A DNA stretch of 64,000 nt, taken from NCBI GenBank assembly GCA_963696315.1, contig CAVOJU010000045.1:1-64000 (forward strand), written 5' to 3'. Shown here one piece after another: positions 17,571 to 27,934 of this stretch. Position numbers and translations under genes: made by a program. Each line of letters begins with the position of its first letter. Position 1 is the first letter of the stretch. The stretch is from CAWKEY01 sp963696315 (lineage in GTDB: Bacteria; Pseudomonadota; Gammaproteobacteria; Methylococcales; Methylomonadaceae). The notes beneath the pieces were generated by a model that was not told the origin of the DNA, ran no database searches, and saw only the letters and a list, made by a program, of their open reading frames with translations.

Positions 17571-20500
17571 TCAAGCTTCTGCTCGGTAGTTTCGAAAGGC
17601 TTTAACAAACCTTAACTTATCGGCGCCATCAAATTTATACATCTGCGCCTGGGTTTGTATCAGGGTGATTAGCTGATCGGCGTTGATTTTAGGTTCCGGG
17701 CTAAAAACCAGCCGGCCACCGCCTACATTGGCTTCTATTTTTTTGATGCCCATTTTTTCAGCCCGCTGTTTTAATTCGGTGATGCTGAACAGGGTTTTTA
17801 CCGGCTCCGGCAGCAGGCCAAAACGGTCTATCATTTCCACCTGCAATTCGCGCAAGTCCTCCGTGCTTTCGGCGCTGGCTATGCGTTTGTACAGCACCAG
17901 ACGTGCGTGTATATCGGGCAAATAGTCTTCCGGTATCAGCGCCGGCGTTTGCAGATCAACTTCAGGCCCGGTATCCATCGGGGTATCCAGTTCCGGCTGT
18001 TTGCCGGATTTTAAGGCGTTGACTGCGCGTTCCAGCAATTCGGTATACAAGGTGAAGCCGATTTCCTGAATCTCGCCGCTTTGCTCATCGCCCAGCAATT
18101 CACCGGCGCCGCGAATTTCCATGTCGTGTGAGGACAGCATGAAGCCGGCGCCCAAATCGCCGGAGGCTTCGACCGCCTCCAGCCGTTTAACGGCATCCTT
18201 GCTCATCAGGGTTTTCGGCGGCACGATGAAATACGCATAAGCCCGGTGATGCGAGCGCCCTACCCGTCCGCGCAACTGGTGCAACTGCGCCAGCCCCAGT
18301 TTGTCAGCGCGGTTGATGATGATGGTATTGGCGCTGGGAATATCGATGCCGCTTTCAATAATGGTGGAACACAGCAACAGATTAAAGCGCTGATGATAAA
18401 AATCCAGCATGATGCGCTCCAGCTCGCGCTCGGGCATCTGGCCGTGAGCGCTTTCAATGCGCGCTTCGGGAACCAGTTTGCCCAGCTCCCCGGCCATTTT
18501 CTCCATGGATTTGACATCATTATGCAAAAAGAAAACCTGTCCGCCGCGCTTGATTTCACGCAGACAGGCTTCTTTAATCTGCGAATCTATCCATTCGCTG
18601 ATAAAGGTTTTGATGGCATGACGGTTTGGCGGCGGGCTGGCGATGATGGAAATATCCCGTAATCCGGACAAGGCCATATTCAAGGTGCGAGGAATCGGTG
18701 TTGCCGTCATGGTCAAGATATCCAATTCATTGCGCAGTTTTTTGAAGTGTTCCTTCTGGCGCACGCCAAAACGGTGTTCTTCATCAATGACCACTAGCCC
18801 CAGCGCCTTGTATTTGATTTCATTGGATAATAATTTATGCGTGCCGATGACAATATCGACCTTGCCTTGCTCCAGGTCTTCCAAAATGGCTTTTTGTTGA
18901 CGGGGCGACACAAAGCGCGACATTACTTCCACGCGCACCGGCCAGTCGGCAAATCGGTCGCTAAAATTCTGATAATGCTGCTGCGCCAGCAAGGTCGTCG
19001 GCACCAAAACCGCGACCTGCTTGCCGCTTTGCACGGCAATAAACGCCGCCCGCATCGATACTTCGGTTTTGCCAAAGCCGACATCGCCGCAAATCACCCT
19101 GTCCATAGGCTGCGGACTGGCCATATCGGCCAGTATGGCTTCAATAGCGGTCTGCTGGTCGGGTGTTTCTTCAAAGGGGAAGGCGTCGGCAAAGGCCTGA
19201 TAGTCAGACGTCTTGAATCTTAAAGGCAAAGCCTTGCTTGACCGCCCGCTTGGCATGAATCTCCAGCAATTCGGCGGCGACATCGCGGATGCGCTCAATG
19301 GCTTTTTTCTTTGCCTTGCTCCACTGATCGCCGCCCAGCCTGTGCAAGGGTGCGTTTTCCGGACTGACGCCGGTATAACGGCCAATCAAGTGCAGGGACG
19401 AAACCGGCACATACAGTTTGTCGTTGTTGGCGTATTCCAGTGCCAGAAATTCGGCCGTCATGCCGCCAATCTGCAAGGTCTGCAGGCCCAAGTAGCGGCC
19501 AACGCCATGCTCCTGATGCACGACCGGCGAGCCTATCGTCAGCTCGTTCAGATTGTTGACGATATTTTCCAGCTCGCGCGCCGCCGATGTGCGGCGTCTG
19601 CGCCGCTGCTGGGCTTTTTCCCCTGACAGCTGGTTTTCGGTAATAATGGCAATGGCCGGGGATTTTTTTTGATCGGGCTCTAGCCATAAGCCCTGATCCA
19701 TCGGCGCAACCAGAATGCAGGGCGACAGCTCGGACTGCAAAAATTTCTGCCAGCTCTCAACTTGCTTGACGGTAATTTTATATTGCCTTAATTTTTCGAT
19801 TAAGCCTTCACGGCGTCCGGCCGATTCCGCCACAAACAGGATTTTCCCGGCAAAATCCGCTACAAACTGCTGTAAGGCCTGTGCCGGCTCTTTCAGCTTG
19901 GCATCGATGGTTAACACGGGCAAGCGGCGGCAATTGAAATCCAGTGCCTGATTATCTCCCCCGGCACTGGCCTCTTGTTCAGCGTTTGTCAGCGTGATAC
20001 GCGCAAATGAAGATGTTCTTTGCGCCAGCTCATCGGCAGATAGAAACAACATTGCCGGCGCCAGCAAGGGCCGCTCGACGTCATACTTTCTTTGCTGGAA
20101 TCGTTCTTCCGCCTCACCATAAAATGCGCTTGCCGTTGCGGCAAACGCATCGGACAGCACTACAGCAGCGGAGGCCGGCAGGTAATCAAACAGGGTTGCG
20201 GTTTTGTCTACAAACAACGGCAAATAATATTCAATGCCGCCGGGCGTGATGCCTTTGCTGACATCCAGGTACAAGAGGTTTTTGGGGGATGATTGCGGGA
20301 AATAGTCTCTGAACGCCTGCCGGAAATGCTTGATGGAAGCATCGGTAAAAGGAAACTCGCGCGCCGGGAACAACTGAATCTGCTCGATTTTTTCCAGCGA
20401 GCGTTGAGACTCAGGATCAAACGTCCGGATCGATTCAATTTCCTCATCGAATAATTCGATCCGGAACGGCACATTGCTGCCCATCGGAAACAAATCCACA

Positions 20501-21015
20501 ATCGAACCTCTGACCGCGAATTCTGCATGCTGATAGACCTGGGGCACGCAATGGTAACCGACGCTCTCCAGCTTGATCCGGTTCAGTTCCAGATTAAAAT
20601 CATCACCGACTTTTACCGCAAAACTATTGGCCAATACATGCTCACGCGGCGCCAAGCGATGCATTAGGGTGCTGACCGATACCACCAAAGCGCCGCGTTT
20701 TACCTGCGGCAACAAAGCCAGGGTTTTCAGTCGTTCCGAAATAATCTCCGGCAAGGGCGAAAACACATCGTAAGGCAGCGTTTCCCAATCGGGAAAATGC
20801 AAAATGGGGTACTCATCCTGCAAAAAGAACGACAGCTCATGCTCGAGCCGCAAAGCGGTTTGATTATCGGGCGTCACAATCAGAAACAGGCGGTTTTCAT
20901 TGTTGATGGCCGAAGCCAGCGCCAATGAATCGCCGCAGCCGGTTAAACCGGTCCAGATGACTGTTTGCTCCTGTTTTTGCGGAACTTCAGGGGAGAAAAT
21001 TAAATGTTTAGCCAT
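17571..21015 (-). pseudogene. mfd: transcription-repair coupling factor Mfd, one frameshift
   Basis: Mfd is an ATP-dependent translocase that removes RNA polymerase stalled at DNA damage and recruits UvrA. The two frames together span 1148 codons, the normal length. The first (21015-19204) holds the UvrB-like domain, the RNA-polymerase-interaction domain (VVHQEHGVGRYLGLQTL) and the start of the helicase. The second continues with DRVICGDVGFGKTEVSMRAA (Walker A), DEEHRFG (DEEx), SATPIPRTL-type MTATPIPRTLNMALSG, QLRGRVGRSHH and the TRCF domain. Removing one G near 19209-19211 joins KIQD to SDYQAF. Sequence conservation is intact on both sides, so this is either a very fresh mutation or a sequence error. 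Confidence 0.9.
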
Positions 21016-21152
21016 TAAAAATGTTAGGTATCGTTCCCACGCACTGCGTGCTCATGCAATTAAGGCGCGCCGCGCCATGAAAAATCAATCTGGCGATATA
21101 CGGACGCCCAGCCCTGCGCAATTCTCCGAGTAGCTATCACTAGCAAAGTACA

Positions 21153-21662
21153 TCATCCCGCACCGCAGCAGCGTTTAAATTTCTTGCCGCTGCCGCAGGG
21201 GCATGGCGCATTCTTGCCCTGATTGGTTTGCTGGCCAATCTTGCCAATCGACTTCACCGCACCATTCAGATACAACCAGCGGCCGTTGATTTTAGTAAAA
21301 CGGCTGATCTCATGCATCACATGTTCTTCGCCATTTTCGGTATAAAACGCCCTAAACTCCACCATGCCCTTGCTGTCCTGTAAGCCGCCTTTTTTGGTGG
21401 CGACAATTTCCAGCCGTTGCCAGTCAATTTTTTCTCTGGAAAAATCGATGGTCTTGGGCCGCCCGCTTGCATCCCAGGTATCCAGCAAATAAGCGGCGTT
21501 GCGTAAGGCATAGGCCGTAAAGCGCGAACGCATCAATGCCTCAGCCGTTGCCGGTGATTTGTCGCCGGAATGCAACGGGCCGCAGCATTGCTGGTATTCA
21601 ATGCCCGAACCGCAAAGGCAAAATGGGTGAGTGTTCAAAAGCAAAGCCTTCAGTACAGTCAA
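21153..21662 (-). CDS. YchJ-family protein with two SEC-C motifs
   Basis: 169 aa with a zinc-binding SEC-C-like motif at each end: CLCGSGIEYQQCCGPLH near residues 15-31 and CPCGSGKKFKRCCG at the C-terminus. The middle NTF2-like domain has LMRSRFTAYALRNAAYL and VEFRAFYTENGEEHVMHE, typical of YchJ/UPF0225. SEC-C resembles the SecA zinc motif that binds SecB and ribosomes; YchJ function is unknown. It is transcribed towards mfd and ends 138 bp upstream of it. Confidence 0.88.
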   Translation of the reverse strand: MTVLKALLLNTHPFCLCGSGIEYQQCCGPLHSGDKSPATAEALMRSRFTAYALRNAAYLLDTWDASGRPKTIDFSREKIDWQRLEIVATKKGGLQDSKGMVEFRAFYTENGEEHVMHEISRFTKINGRWLYLNGAVKSIGKIGQQTNQGKNAPCPCGSGKKFKRCCGAG

Positions 21663-21868
21663 TAATTCGGATTATTTTACCTTGAACTGCGCACAGGCAC
21701 TATGAAAGTACATCGGCTCATGACCAGCGCCTATGCAAGCAAAGCATTTGCACTGTGTTATATGACTCAATTTTAACCCCCGATTTCACTCACTTTCGCG
21801 CCTGAATAGCGGCTTTTTACTTGTCCGCTATTTGTATAGTGGCATCTCTGTGATAATGTTCACGGCTT

Positions 21869-22597
21869 ATGGAAATTGATTACACTTTTAGCGCCTCTTA
21901 TTTAGTCGCCTTTACTATGGGCTTGTTTAGCAGCATGCACTGCATTGGCATGTGCGGCTCTATTATTGGCACACTGACGTTAAGCCTGAGCCCCGAGATC
22001 AGAAACAAAAAAAACCGGCTGCTGCCTTTTGTGCTGAATTACAACATAGGCCGTATCGTTAGCTACACGCTGGCCGGGGCTTTGGTTGGCGTTATCGAAT
22101 CATTACTCACCCTGCCGTTAAGCCACGGCGAAGGCCACCGGATTCTTCAGCTTATCTCTGCTGTGATCATGGCCTGCGCGGGTCTTTACATAGCCGGCTG
22201 GTTCCCGCGCTTTGCCTATATAGAAAAAGCCGGGGTGCATCTGTGGAAAAAAATAGAGCCGTTCGGCCGCAAACTCATACCGGTAAAAAACCTCACCCAG
22301 GCCTATCTGTTTGGCATGGTATGGGGCTGGCTGCCTTGTGGACTGGTCTATACCGCATTGGCGCTGGCGGCGACTACAGGCGACATCACTAAAAGTGCAC
22401 TGAGCATGCTTTCTTTTGGCCTGGGGACTTTACCCGCCGTCATGGGTGTCGGTATAATGACCGGCGCTTTGATGAGATTATCCCGAATGCACTATTTCAA
22501 ACAGGCCATCGGCCTGCTGATGATTGCACTCGCTCTAGTAGCCGCGCTACCTTGGCTAAACCCTTACGCTTTTACTACTCATTTAAGAAATCATTAA
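21869..22597 (+). CDS. TauE/SafE-like (DsbD-type) membrane protein
   Basis: 242 aa with six or seven membrane helices in two related halves. GLFSSMHCIGMCG in the first helix and GWLPCGLVYTALALA in the second half place conserved cysteines in the membrane. This signature defines the sulfite exporter TauE/SafE subgroup often found beside cytochrome oxidase assembly genes and thought to handle copper or thiols. Helices are separated by a basic loop (WKKIEPFGRKLIPVKN). A sigma-54 activator starts 8 bp after its stop, so both may be co-transcribed. Substrate is not known. Confidence 0.8.
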   Translation: MEIDYTFSASYLVAFTMGLFSSMHCIGMCGSIIGTLTLSLSPEIRNKKNRLLPFVLNYNIGRIVSYTLAGALVGVIESLLTLPLSHGEGHRILQLISAVIMACAGLYIAGWFPRFAYIEKAGVHLWKKIEPFGRKLIPVKNLTQAYLFGMVWGWLPCGLVYTALALAATTGDITKSALSMLSFGLGTLPAVMGVGIMTGALMRLSRMHYFKQAIGLLMIALALVAALPWLNPYAFTTHLRNH

Positions 22598-22605
22598 GAG
22601 ACAAT

Positions 22606-23562
22606 ATGGATCATTTCAGTACCCTCATTGGTCAATCTCCTACTTTGGATTCCTTAATCCGTAGCGCCAAAATAGTTGCGCTACAGATGTGACGGTATTA
22701 ATCAAAGGCGAAACAGGCACCGGCAAAGAAGTGCTTGCGACCGCTATACAACAAGCCAGCCCACGCGCCCACAAGCCCTTTATCACGCTGAATTGCGCCG
22801 CCTTGCCTGAAAGTCTGATTGAATCAGAGCTGTTCGGCCATAAAAAAAGGTTCGTTTACAGGTGCAAGCTCCAATAAACAGGGACTTTTTCAGGCGGCGC
22901 ACGGCGGCACCTTGTTTCTGGATGAAATCAACTCGCTGCCGGTTTCCATTCAGGCCAAGCTCTTGCGTTTTCTGGAATCTGGCGAATGTCTTGCCGTCGG
23001 CGAAACCAGACCTCATAGAGTCGACGTGCGCATAATGGCCGCTACCAACTCGGACTTGACCAGACAGATTGCCGATGGAGAATTCAGACGAGACTTATAC
23101 TTTCGCCTCAATGTTGTCCCCATAGAGCTGCCCCCACTGGCGCATCGCATTGAAGATATTGAACATCTGACTAAGCACTTTCTGAACATGTTTGCCGCCA
23201 TGCACGCTATCAGTCCGCCCAGTTTTAGCAAGCAGTCATTAAAGATTCTAAAAAATTACCACTGGCCCGGTAATATCCGTGAACTGCGCAATTTGTGTGA
23301 GCGGCTCAGTATCTTACTTGCCGGCAAAACAATAGAACCCGAAAATCTGCCCATAGAGTTAATTACTCACGGCTGCACAGCCAAAATTAAAGATTTCAGG
23401 CTGCCTGAAACCGGCCTGCACCTGGATTTGCTGGAGGCCGACTTGATTCATCAAGCCTTAAGCCGAACCAGTGGCAACCGCAGCCAGTCTGCCAAGTTGT
23501 TAGGCATCTCCAGAGACACCCTGTTGTACCGTATGCAAAAACACGGTTTCGGCTCACATTAG
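22606..23562 (+). pseudogene. sigma-54 interaction-domain transcription activator, two frameshifts
   Basis: The gene encodes a bare enhancer-binding protein of about 318 aa: AAA+ sigma-54 domain plus Fis-type HTH, without an N-terminal sensor. Visible motifs are GETGTGKE (Walker A), KKGSFTGASS (the sigma-54-contacting GAFTGA loop, here GSFTGA), GTLFLDEI (Walker B), VDVRIMAATN (sensor I), WPGNIRELRN (sensor II) and the HTH GNRSQSAKLLGISRDTLLYRM. The frame breaks twice: one base missing near 22680 (VA|ATDVTVL) and one extra A in a run of seven at 22842-22848. The two cancel, so only residues 26-80 are off frame. The homopolymer is a typical place for either slippage or error. Confidence 0.8.
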
Positions 23563-23611
23563 TCAGGTTGCCGGGCATGGCTTCAAGCAGCTGTGCCCGC
23601 ATGCATCTGTT

Positions 23612-24346
23612 CTACAAACACCTGATCCACTGAACAGTCGAATTATCGGCTTTGCCATTCGCACGCAAAACCGACAAGCCCGCCAGCTTGCCAAGCTCGA
23701 CCTTGCCGCTGCCCAATTGCGCCAGATGCAATAGCTCCGCCTCTTTAATAGCGCCCCAGAAGCCATCACTGCAGACAATAAAAGTCTCGCCTTTTTTTAC
23801 GCCCGGATACAGATTAATTTCCACTTTATGGGCTTTGTCCGCATTCAAGCTGCGTGTTAATACATTCTGTTCGGGATGCCTACCGACTTCCTGTTCGGAA
23901 ATCCTGCCTTGCTGTAATAATTGCTGGGGGATTGAGTGATCCTTGCTACGCCACAAAATCTGCCGGGGATTCATTCTGTATATCCTCGAATCGCCGCAAT
24001 GCCCCGTCAGCACCAAGCGTTTATCCAGATAAAGAATAGCGCAGGTCGTGTGCGCTTCATAAAGCGAGGTATCGCCGCAAAACAATGTTTTCATCTCGGC
24101 GACAGCCGCCGCAATCCAGGCCGAAAAAGTTTCCGGGGGATTTTGTACCATGCGCTTACTGTATGCGGGCGCACACTGCATCAGTCCCTGACAGAAAAAC
24201 CGGGAGGCTTTCTCCCCGCCATAATGGCCGCCCAAACCGTCGGCGACAACAAACAGCGCATAATCATCTTGAATGATGTGCGCCATATAGTCCTGATTAA
24301 GCTCCCGGTTTCCCGTCGAGGTCAGTTGATAAAATTTCAGTTGCAC
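23612..24346 (-). CDS. PP2C-type serine/threonine phosphatase
   Basis: 244 aa, a single PPM/PP2C domain. Metal-binding motifs are present: GNRELNQDYM (first Asp region), VVADGLGGHYGGEKAS (DGxGG), TGHCGDSRIYR (GDSR), LTRSLNADK and CSDGFWGAI (SDGxW), and DNSTVQWI (DN near the end). It would dephosphorylate Ser/Thr proteins in a Mn/Mg-dependent way in the cytosol. Such phosphatases often pair with FHA or Hanks-type kinase genes, but none is near. It follows pdxJ by 14 bp, so it is probably the last gene of the leftward operon. Confidence 0.9.
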   Translation of the reverse strand: MQLKFYQLTSTGNRELNQDYMAHIIQDDYALFVVADGLGGHYGGEKASRFFCQGLMQCAPAYSKRMVQNPPETFSAWIAAAVAEMKTLFCGDTSLYEAHTTCAILYLDKRLVLTGHCGDSRIYRMNPRQILWRSKDHSIPQQLLQQGRISEQEVGRHPEQNVLTRSLNADKAHKVEINLYPGVKKGETFIVCSDGFWGAIKEAELLHLAQLGSGKVELGKLAGLSVLRANGKADNSTVQWIRCL

Positions 24347-24360
24347 GCTGTGCCTCAGCT

Positions 24361-25107
24361 TTAATCAACTTGCGACCTGGCATGACGCATGAGCTGTTTC
24401 AAATCGCTGACTGCCTGCGCCAGGCCAGAAAACAAAGCCTGCGCAATAATTGCATGGCCAATATTGAGTTCGACGATTTCTGGTATTCTGCAAATGGCTT
24501 CAACATTGTAATAATTTAAGCCATGACCGGCATTGACCTGCAAGCCGGCACTGTGGGCATAGCTGGCAGCGGCCCTTATGCGTTCCAATTGCTCGCCTTG
24601 TTGCAGCGGATTTTTAGCCTCGGCGTAACAGCCGGTGTGTAACTCAATCACCGGAGCGCCCACCTTCACAGCAGCATCAATCTGCGCCTGATCGGGATCA
24701 ATAAACAGCGAAACCTCTATGCCCGCCTCTGCCAATGTTGAACAAGCCCAGTGCATTTGCTGCAGATTACCGGCAACATCGAGTCCGCCTTCAGTAGTCA
24801 ACTCGGCACGCTTTTCGGGCACCAGGCAACAGGCATAAGGTTTTACGCGGGTGGCGATAGTGATCATTTCATCGGTCACCGCCATTTCCAAATTCAGCCG
24901 GGTATGCAGCATGTCTTGCAACAGGAAAATATCCCGGTCCTGAATATGTCTGCGGTCCTCCCGCAAATGCGCGGTAATGCCATCGGCGCCAGCCTGTTCT
25001 GCGACCATTGCCGCCTGAACGGGCTCGGGATACCTCGTACCTCTGGCCTGCCTTAAAGTCGCAATATGGTCGATATTGACGCCTAACAAGATGGATTGTG
25101 TATTCAT
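24361..25107 (-). CDS. pdxJ: pyridoxine 5'-phosphate synthase
   Basis: PdxJ condenses 1-deoxyxylulose 5-phosphate with 3-amino-2-oxopropyl phosphate to make pyridoxine 5'-phosphate. The 248-aa TIM-barrel protein shows LGVNIDHIATLRQARGT at the start, DGITAHLREDRRHIQD, LVPEKRAELTTEGGLDV, VSLFIDPD, VIELHTGCYA and NAGHGLNYYN, all strongly conserved. The position downstream of recO is the usual gammaproteobacterial order. Length is normal. Confidence 0.95.
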   Translation of the reverse strand: MNTQSILLGVNIDHIATLRQARGTRYPEPVQAAMVAEQAGADGITAHLREDRRHIQDRDIFLLQDMLHTRLNLEMAVTDEMITIATRVKPYACCLVPEKRAELTTEGGLDVAGNLQQMHWACSTLAEAGIEVSLFIDPDQAQIDAAVKVGAPVIELHTGCYAEAKNPLQQGEQLERIRAAASYAHSAGLQVNAGHGLNYYNVEAICRIPEIVELNIGHAIIAQALFSGLAQAVSDLKQLMRHARSQVD

Positions 25108-25245
25108 TTTTTAGTGTGGTAATGGGTTTTTATGAATCAATTGCCGGTGAAGGGCAGAGAGGCCACTGAAGCAGTTGCTTGCGAATCAGTGTTAACAAAA
25201 AACGGCGACAGCCGATTGATGATAGTCAATCGCCTTAGCTTTTGC

Positions 25246-25962
25246 CTAGCACCGCTGCTGAATAGCCATGATGTTACTGATAACCGCCCGGCTTTTAAGA
25301 GGCTTGCCGTGCAAATGCGCATCGATGACCGTTCTCATCAGGACTTTGGCGGCACGCAACACCGCAGGATCAGACCATGCTCTTGCCTTTATGGCCTGCA
25401 AGGCCAACCCCGAAAAAAGGCCGTCTGCGGCTTCAATCGGCCCTTGTTCAACATGAAACTGATAGTTTTTTGCCGGCTCGACCGGTTTTTGCTGATGCGC
25501 ATCGAAGTCCAGTTGCAAACCATAACCGGCATTATCGAAGAGGTCGAGTTCGAAATTGCGCAGCGCCGCTTCGATTGCTGAGCCTTCCGCCAAGCGGCGC
25601 AAACCGGTCTGGTAATGGTCGAACAATTCGGGATGCGGATCGTGGGGATGGACAAAACAGCTCAGCAGTTCATTCATATAAAAGCCGCAATACAGCGCCA
25701 AACCTGTTAATTGGATAACGGGCTGAGCCAGTTCGACGGCCGTCAGCGTTTTGAGCTCGCCTTTGCCAAAGTACGAAATGGACAGCGCAACAAACGGCTG
25801 TAACAAGCCGGCAGTTCTGGATTTTGCTTTTCTGACCCCTTTTGCCAGAATCGAAAGCCGGCCGAAGTCCCGGGTAAAGACATCCATGAGCAGACTCGTT
25901 TCGCGGTAATTTCGCTGTTGCAAAATAAACGCCGGCTGCAGCAAGACCGCGGTTTCAGTCAT
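25246..25962 (-). CDS. recO: DNA repair protein RecO
   Basis: 238 aa. The N-terminal OB-fold domain has QPAFILQQRNYRETSLLMDV and FGRLSILAKGVRKAKS; the C-terminal helical part has GLALYCGFYMNELLSCF and the terminal helices with SRAVISNI. RecO loads RecA on SSB-coated single strands together with RecR in gap repair. Its start overlaps the era stop by 8 bp, meaning translational coupling. The stretch between recO and pdxJ (139 bp) has no gene; the acpS often found nearby is absent. Confidence 0.92.
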   Translation of the reverse strand: MTETAVLLQPAFILQQRNYRETSLLMDVFTRDFGRLSILAKGVRKAKSRTAGLLQPFVALSISYFGKGELKTLTAVELAQPVIQLTGLALYCGFYMNELLSCFVHPHDPHPELFDHYQTGLRRLAEGSAIEAALRNFELDLFDNAGYGLQLDFDAHQQKPVEPAKNYQFHVEQGPIEAADGLFSGLALQAIKARAWSDPAVLRAAKVLMRTVIDAHLHGKPLKSRAVISNIMAIQQRC

Positions 25963-26836
25963 TAAAGCCTAGACTTTGCAGGGCGCGTTCATTGTCGGAC
26001 CAGCCTTTTTTAACTTTCACCCAGAGCTCTAAATAGACTTTTTGGCCAATCAGTTTTTCGATATCGTAGCGCGCATCGGTACCGATTTTTTTCAGCATCT
26101 CGCCGTGCTTGCCAATGACGATGTTTTTTTGCGTCATTCTCTCCACCCAAATGATGGCGTATATTTTGCTGATTTCGGGCTTTTCCTCGTAGCGCTCAAT
26201 TTCAACCGTCAAGGAGTAAGGCAGCTCATCGCCCAGGCGCCGCGTCAGTTTTTCGCGGATAATTTCCGCGCACAAAAAACGCTCGGGGCGATCGGTAATC
26301 TGATCTTCCGGATAAATCAGGTCACTTTCCGGCAAAAGCGCCATGATCAAACGCTCCAGTTGCTCAAGATTGGTGCTTTTTAAGGCTGAAATGGGAATCA
26401 GATGCTGGAATGGGAAACGATGCTGCGCCTCGGCAAAAAAGGCCAGAATGGTGTCCTTGTCTTTCACCTTATCGACCTTGTTGACCGCCAGAATAACCGG
26501 CAGCCCGGCCTGCTCCAGTTTTTTAAAGATGACTTCATCATATTCATGCCAGGACAGGCCATCAATCAGCCAGACAATAACATCAACGCCCAGCAAGGTG
26601 GTCTCGGCGGTTCTGTTCAGATACCGGTTCAGAGCACGCTTTTCACTGCTATGCATGCCGGGCGTATCCATATAGATGGCCTGGCCTGCTGCGCTGGTAT
26701 TAATGCCCAGAATTCGATGCCGCGTTGTTTGCGGCTTGCGTGAGGTAATACTGATTTTCTGCTTCAGCAAATGATTCATCAATGTGGATTTACCCACATT
26801 AGGACGCCCAATCAGGGCTACGAAACCGCAATTCAT
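25955..26836 (-). CDS. era: GTPase Era
   Basis: Era is a 16S rRNA-binding GTPase needed for 30S maturation. The 293-aa protein has GRPNVGKST (G1, residues 11-19), MDTPGMH (G3), NKVDKVKD (G4) and ISALK (G5). The C-terminal KH domain carries WVERMTQKNIVIGKHGEMLK. It overlaps rnc by 4 bp and recO by 8 bp, so the three are tightly coupled, as usual. Confidence 0.97.
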   Translation of the reverse strand: MNCGFVALIGRPNVGKSTLMNHLLKQKISITSRKPQTTRHRILGINTSAAGQAIYMDTPGMHSSEKRALNRYLNRTAETTLLGVDVIVWLIDGLSWHEYDEVIFKKLEQAGLPVILAVNKVDKVKDKDTILAFFAEAQHRFPFQHLIPISALKSTNLEQLERLIMALLPESDLIYPEDQITDRPERFLCAEIIREKLTRRLGDELPYSLTVEIERYEEKPEISKIYAIIWVERMTQKNIVIGKHGEMLKKIGTDARYDIEKLIGQKVYLELWVKVKKGWSDNERALQSLGFND

Positions 26837-27516
26837 TGATTACCTTTGTTTAATAATTCAAGCATCAGTTCTGCCGCCGACTGCTCTGCTTTTTTTCTGG
26901 AGACACCCCTGCCAATGCAGGCATCGGCGATTAACGGGATAGTACATTTGACTTGAAAAGTCTGTTCGTGCGCGAGGCCTGACATGGTCATTAAGGTGTA
27001 TTCAGGCAGCTCCATTTTTTGGGCCTGCATCAACTCCTGCAATTGCGTTTTAGGATCTTTTTGCCAATTATCCAGTGATAAGCTGCTCAGCTTATCGGCA
27101 AACAACTGCTCTATCCATTGCCGGCAGGCAGCGATGCCCTGATCCTTGAACAGAGCTCCCATAATGGCCTCCAGCGCATCCGACAAAATCGAATCACGCC
27201 GGAAGCCGCCGCTCTTCAGTTCACCCGAGCCCAGCCGCAAATAGTCGCCCAGCTCGTGCTTCCTGGCCAAATCCGCCAAAGACCCCTGATTGACCAGACT
27301 GGCCCTCAAGCGGCTGAGCACGCCCTCGCTGGCATCTGGAAACTGCTCATACAACAGTTCGGCAATCACAAAACCCAGGATGGAATCGCCGAGAAACTCC
27401 AGACGCTCGTTATTATTGGCAGCGGCGCTGCGATGCGTTAAAGCCATGACAAAAAGCTGCGGATTATTGAAGCTTAACCCCAGCTTTTTGCTCAAGACCT
27501 CCGGCTTTCTTGTCAC
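26833..27516 (-). CDS. rnc: ribonuclease III
   Basis: 227 aa. The RNase III signature NERLEFLGDSIL (residues 36-47) contains the catalytic Glu and Asp; a second acidic cluster SDALEAIMGALF supplies the other metal ligands. A double-stranded-RNA-binding domain follows (DPKTQLQELMQ ... RGVSRKKAEQSAAELMLELL). It processes 30S rRNA precursors and structured mRNAs. The start overlaps the DUF4845 gene by 4 bp. Confidence 0.97.
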   Translation of the reverse strand: MTRKPEVLSKKLGLSFNNPQLFVMALTHRSAAANNNERLEFLGDSILGFVIAELLYEQFPDASEGVLSRLRASLVNQGSLADLARKHELGDYLRLGSGELKSGGFRRDSILSDALEAIMGALFKDQGIAACRQWIEQLFADKLSSLSLDNWQKDPKTQLQELMQAQKMELPEYTLMTMSGLAHEQTFQVKCTIPLIADACIGRGVSRKKAEQSAAELMLELLNKGNQ

Positions 27517-27890
27517 TCCTGGCCGACCTCGATAATGTCATTGAATTCTGCCAGCACGCTCAAATTTCCAAAAATTTTTACGACCGTTTCATATTCAGCC
27601 TGAACTTTCAGATAATTGCCGCGCTTGATAACTTTTATATCATCCTGGGTGACATCGTAAACGTAATTCATGTTAAGGCGCTTTTCCAGACTCTGCCTGA
27701 CTTCCTGTTCGCTTTTTGTTTGAATATCAGTAGTCTTCTCTAACGCCGCCAGAGCATTGGCGACCTTGCTGTGATCGATATAAATCGGCGCTATTTTTAA
27801 AATCAGCAGCACAAAAAACGCGATCAGCGCCAAGATAAAAGCGATCGATAACAAGGTTAAGCCTTGCTGACGTTGCGGTAAGGACTTCAT
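27513..27890 (-). CDS. DUF4845 membrane protein
   Basis: 125 aa with one N-terminal membrane helix (LTLLSIAFILALIAFFVLLILK) and a periplasmic domain. DUF4845 proteins regularly sit between lepB and rnc in gammaproteobacteria; their role is unknown. The visible pattern IAPIYIDHSKVANALAAL and LNMNYVYDVTQDDIKV fits. Coupled to rnc by a 4-bp overlap and 44 bp from lepB. Confidence 0.85.
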   Translation of the reverse strand: MKSLPQRQQGLTLLSIAFILALIAFFVLLILKIAPIYIDHSKVANALAALEKTTDIQTKSEQEVRQSLEKRLNMNYVYDVTQDDIKVIKRGNYLKVQAEYETVVKIFGNLSVLAEFNDIIEVGQE

Positions 27891-27934
27891 TGGTTTTTCT
27901 CCGGGACAATTAAAACACTACGGCTAAGTGTAGT

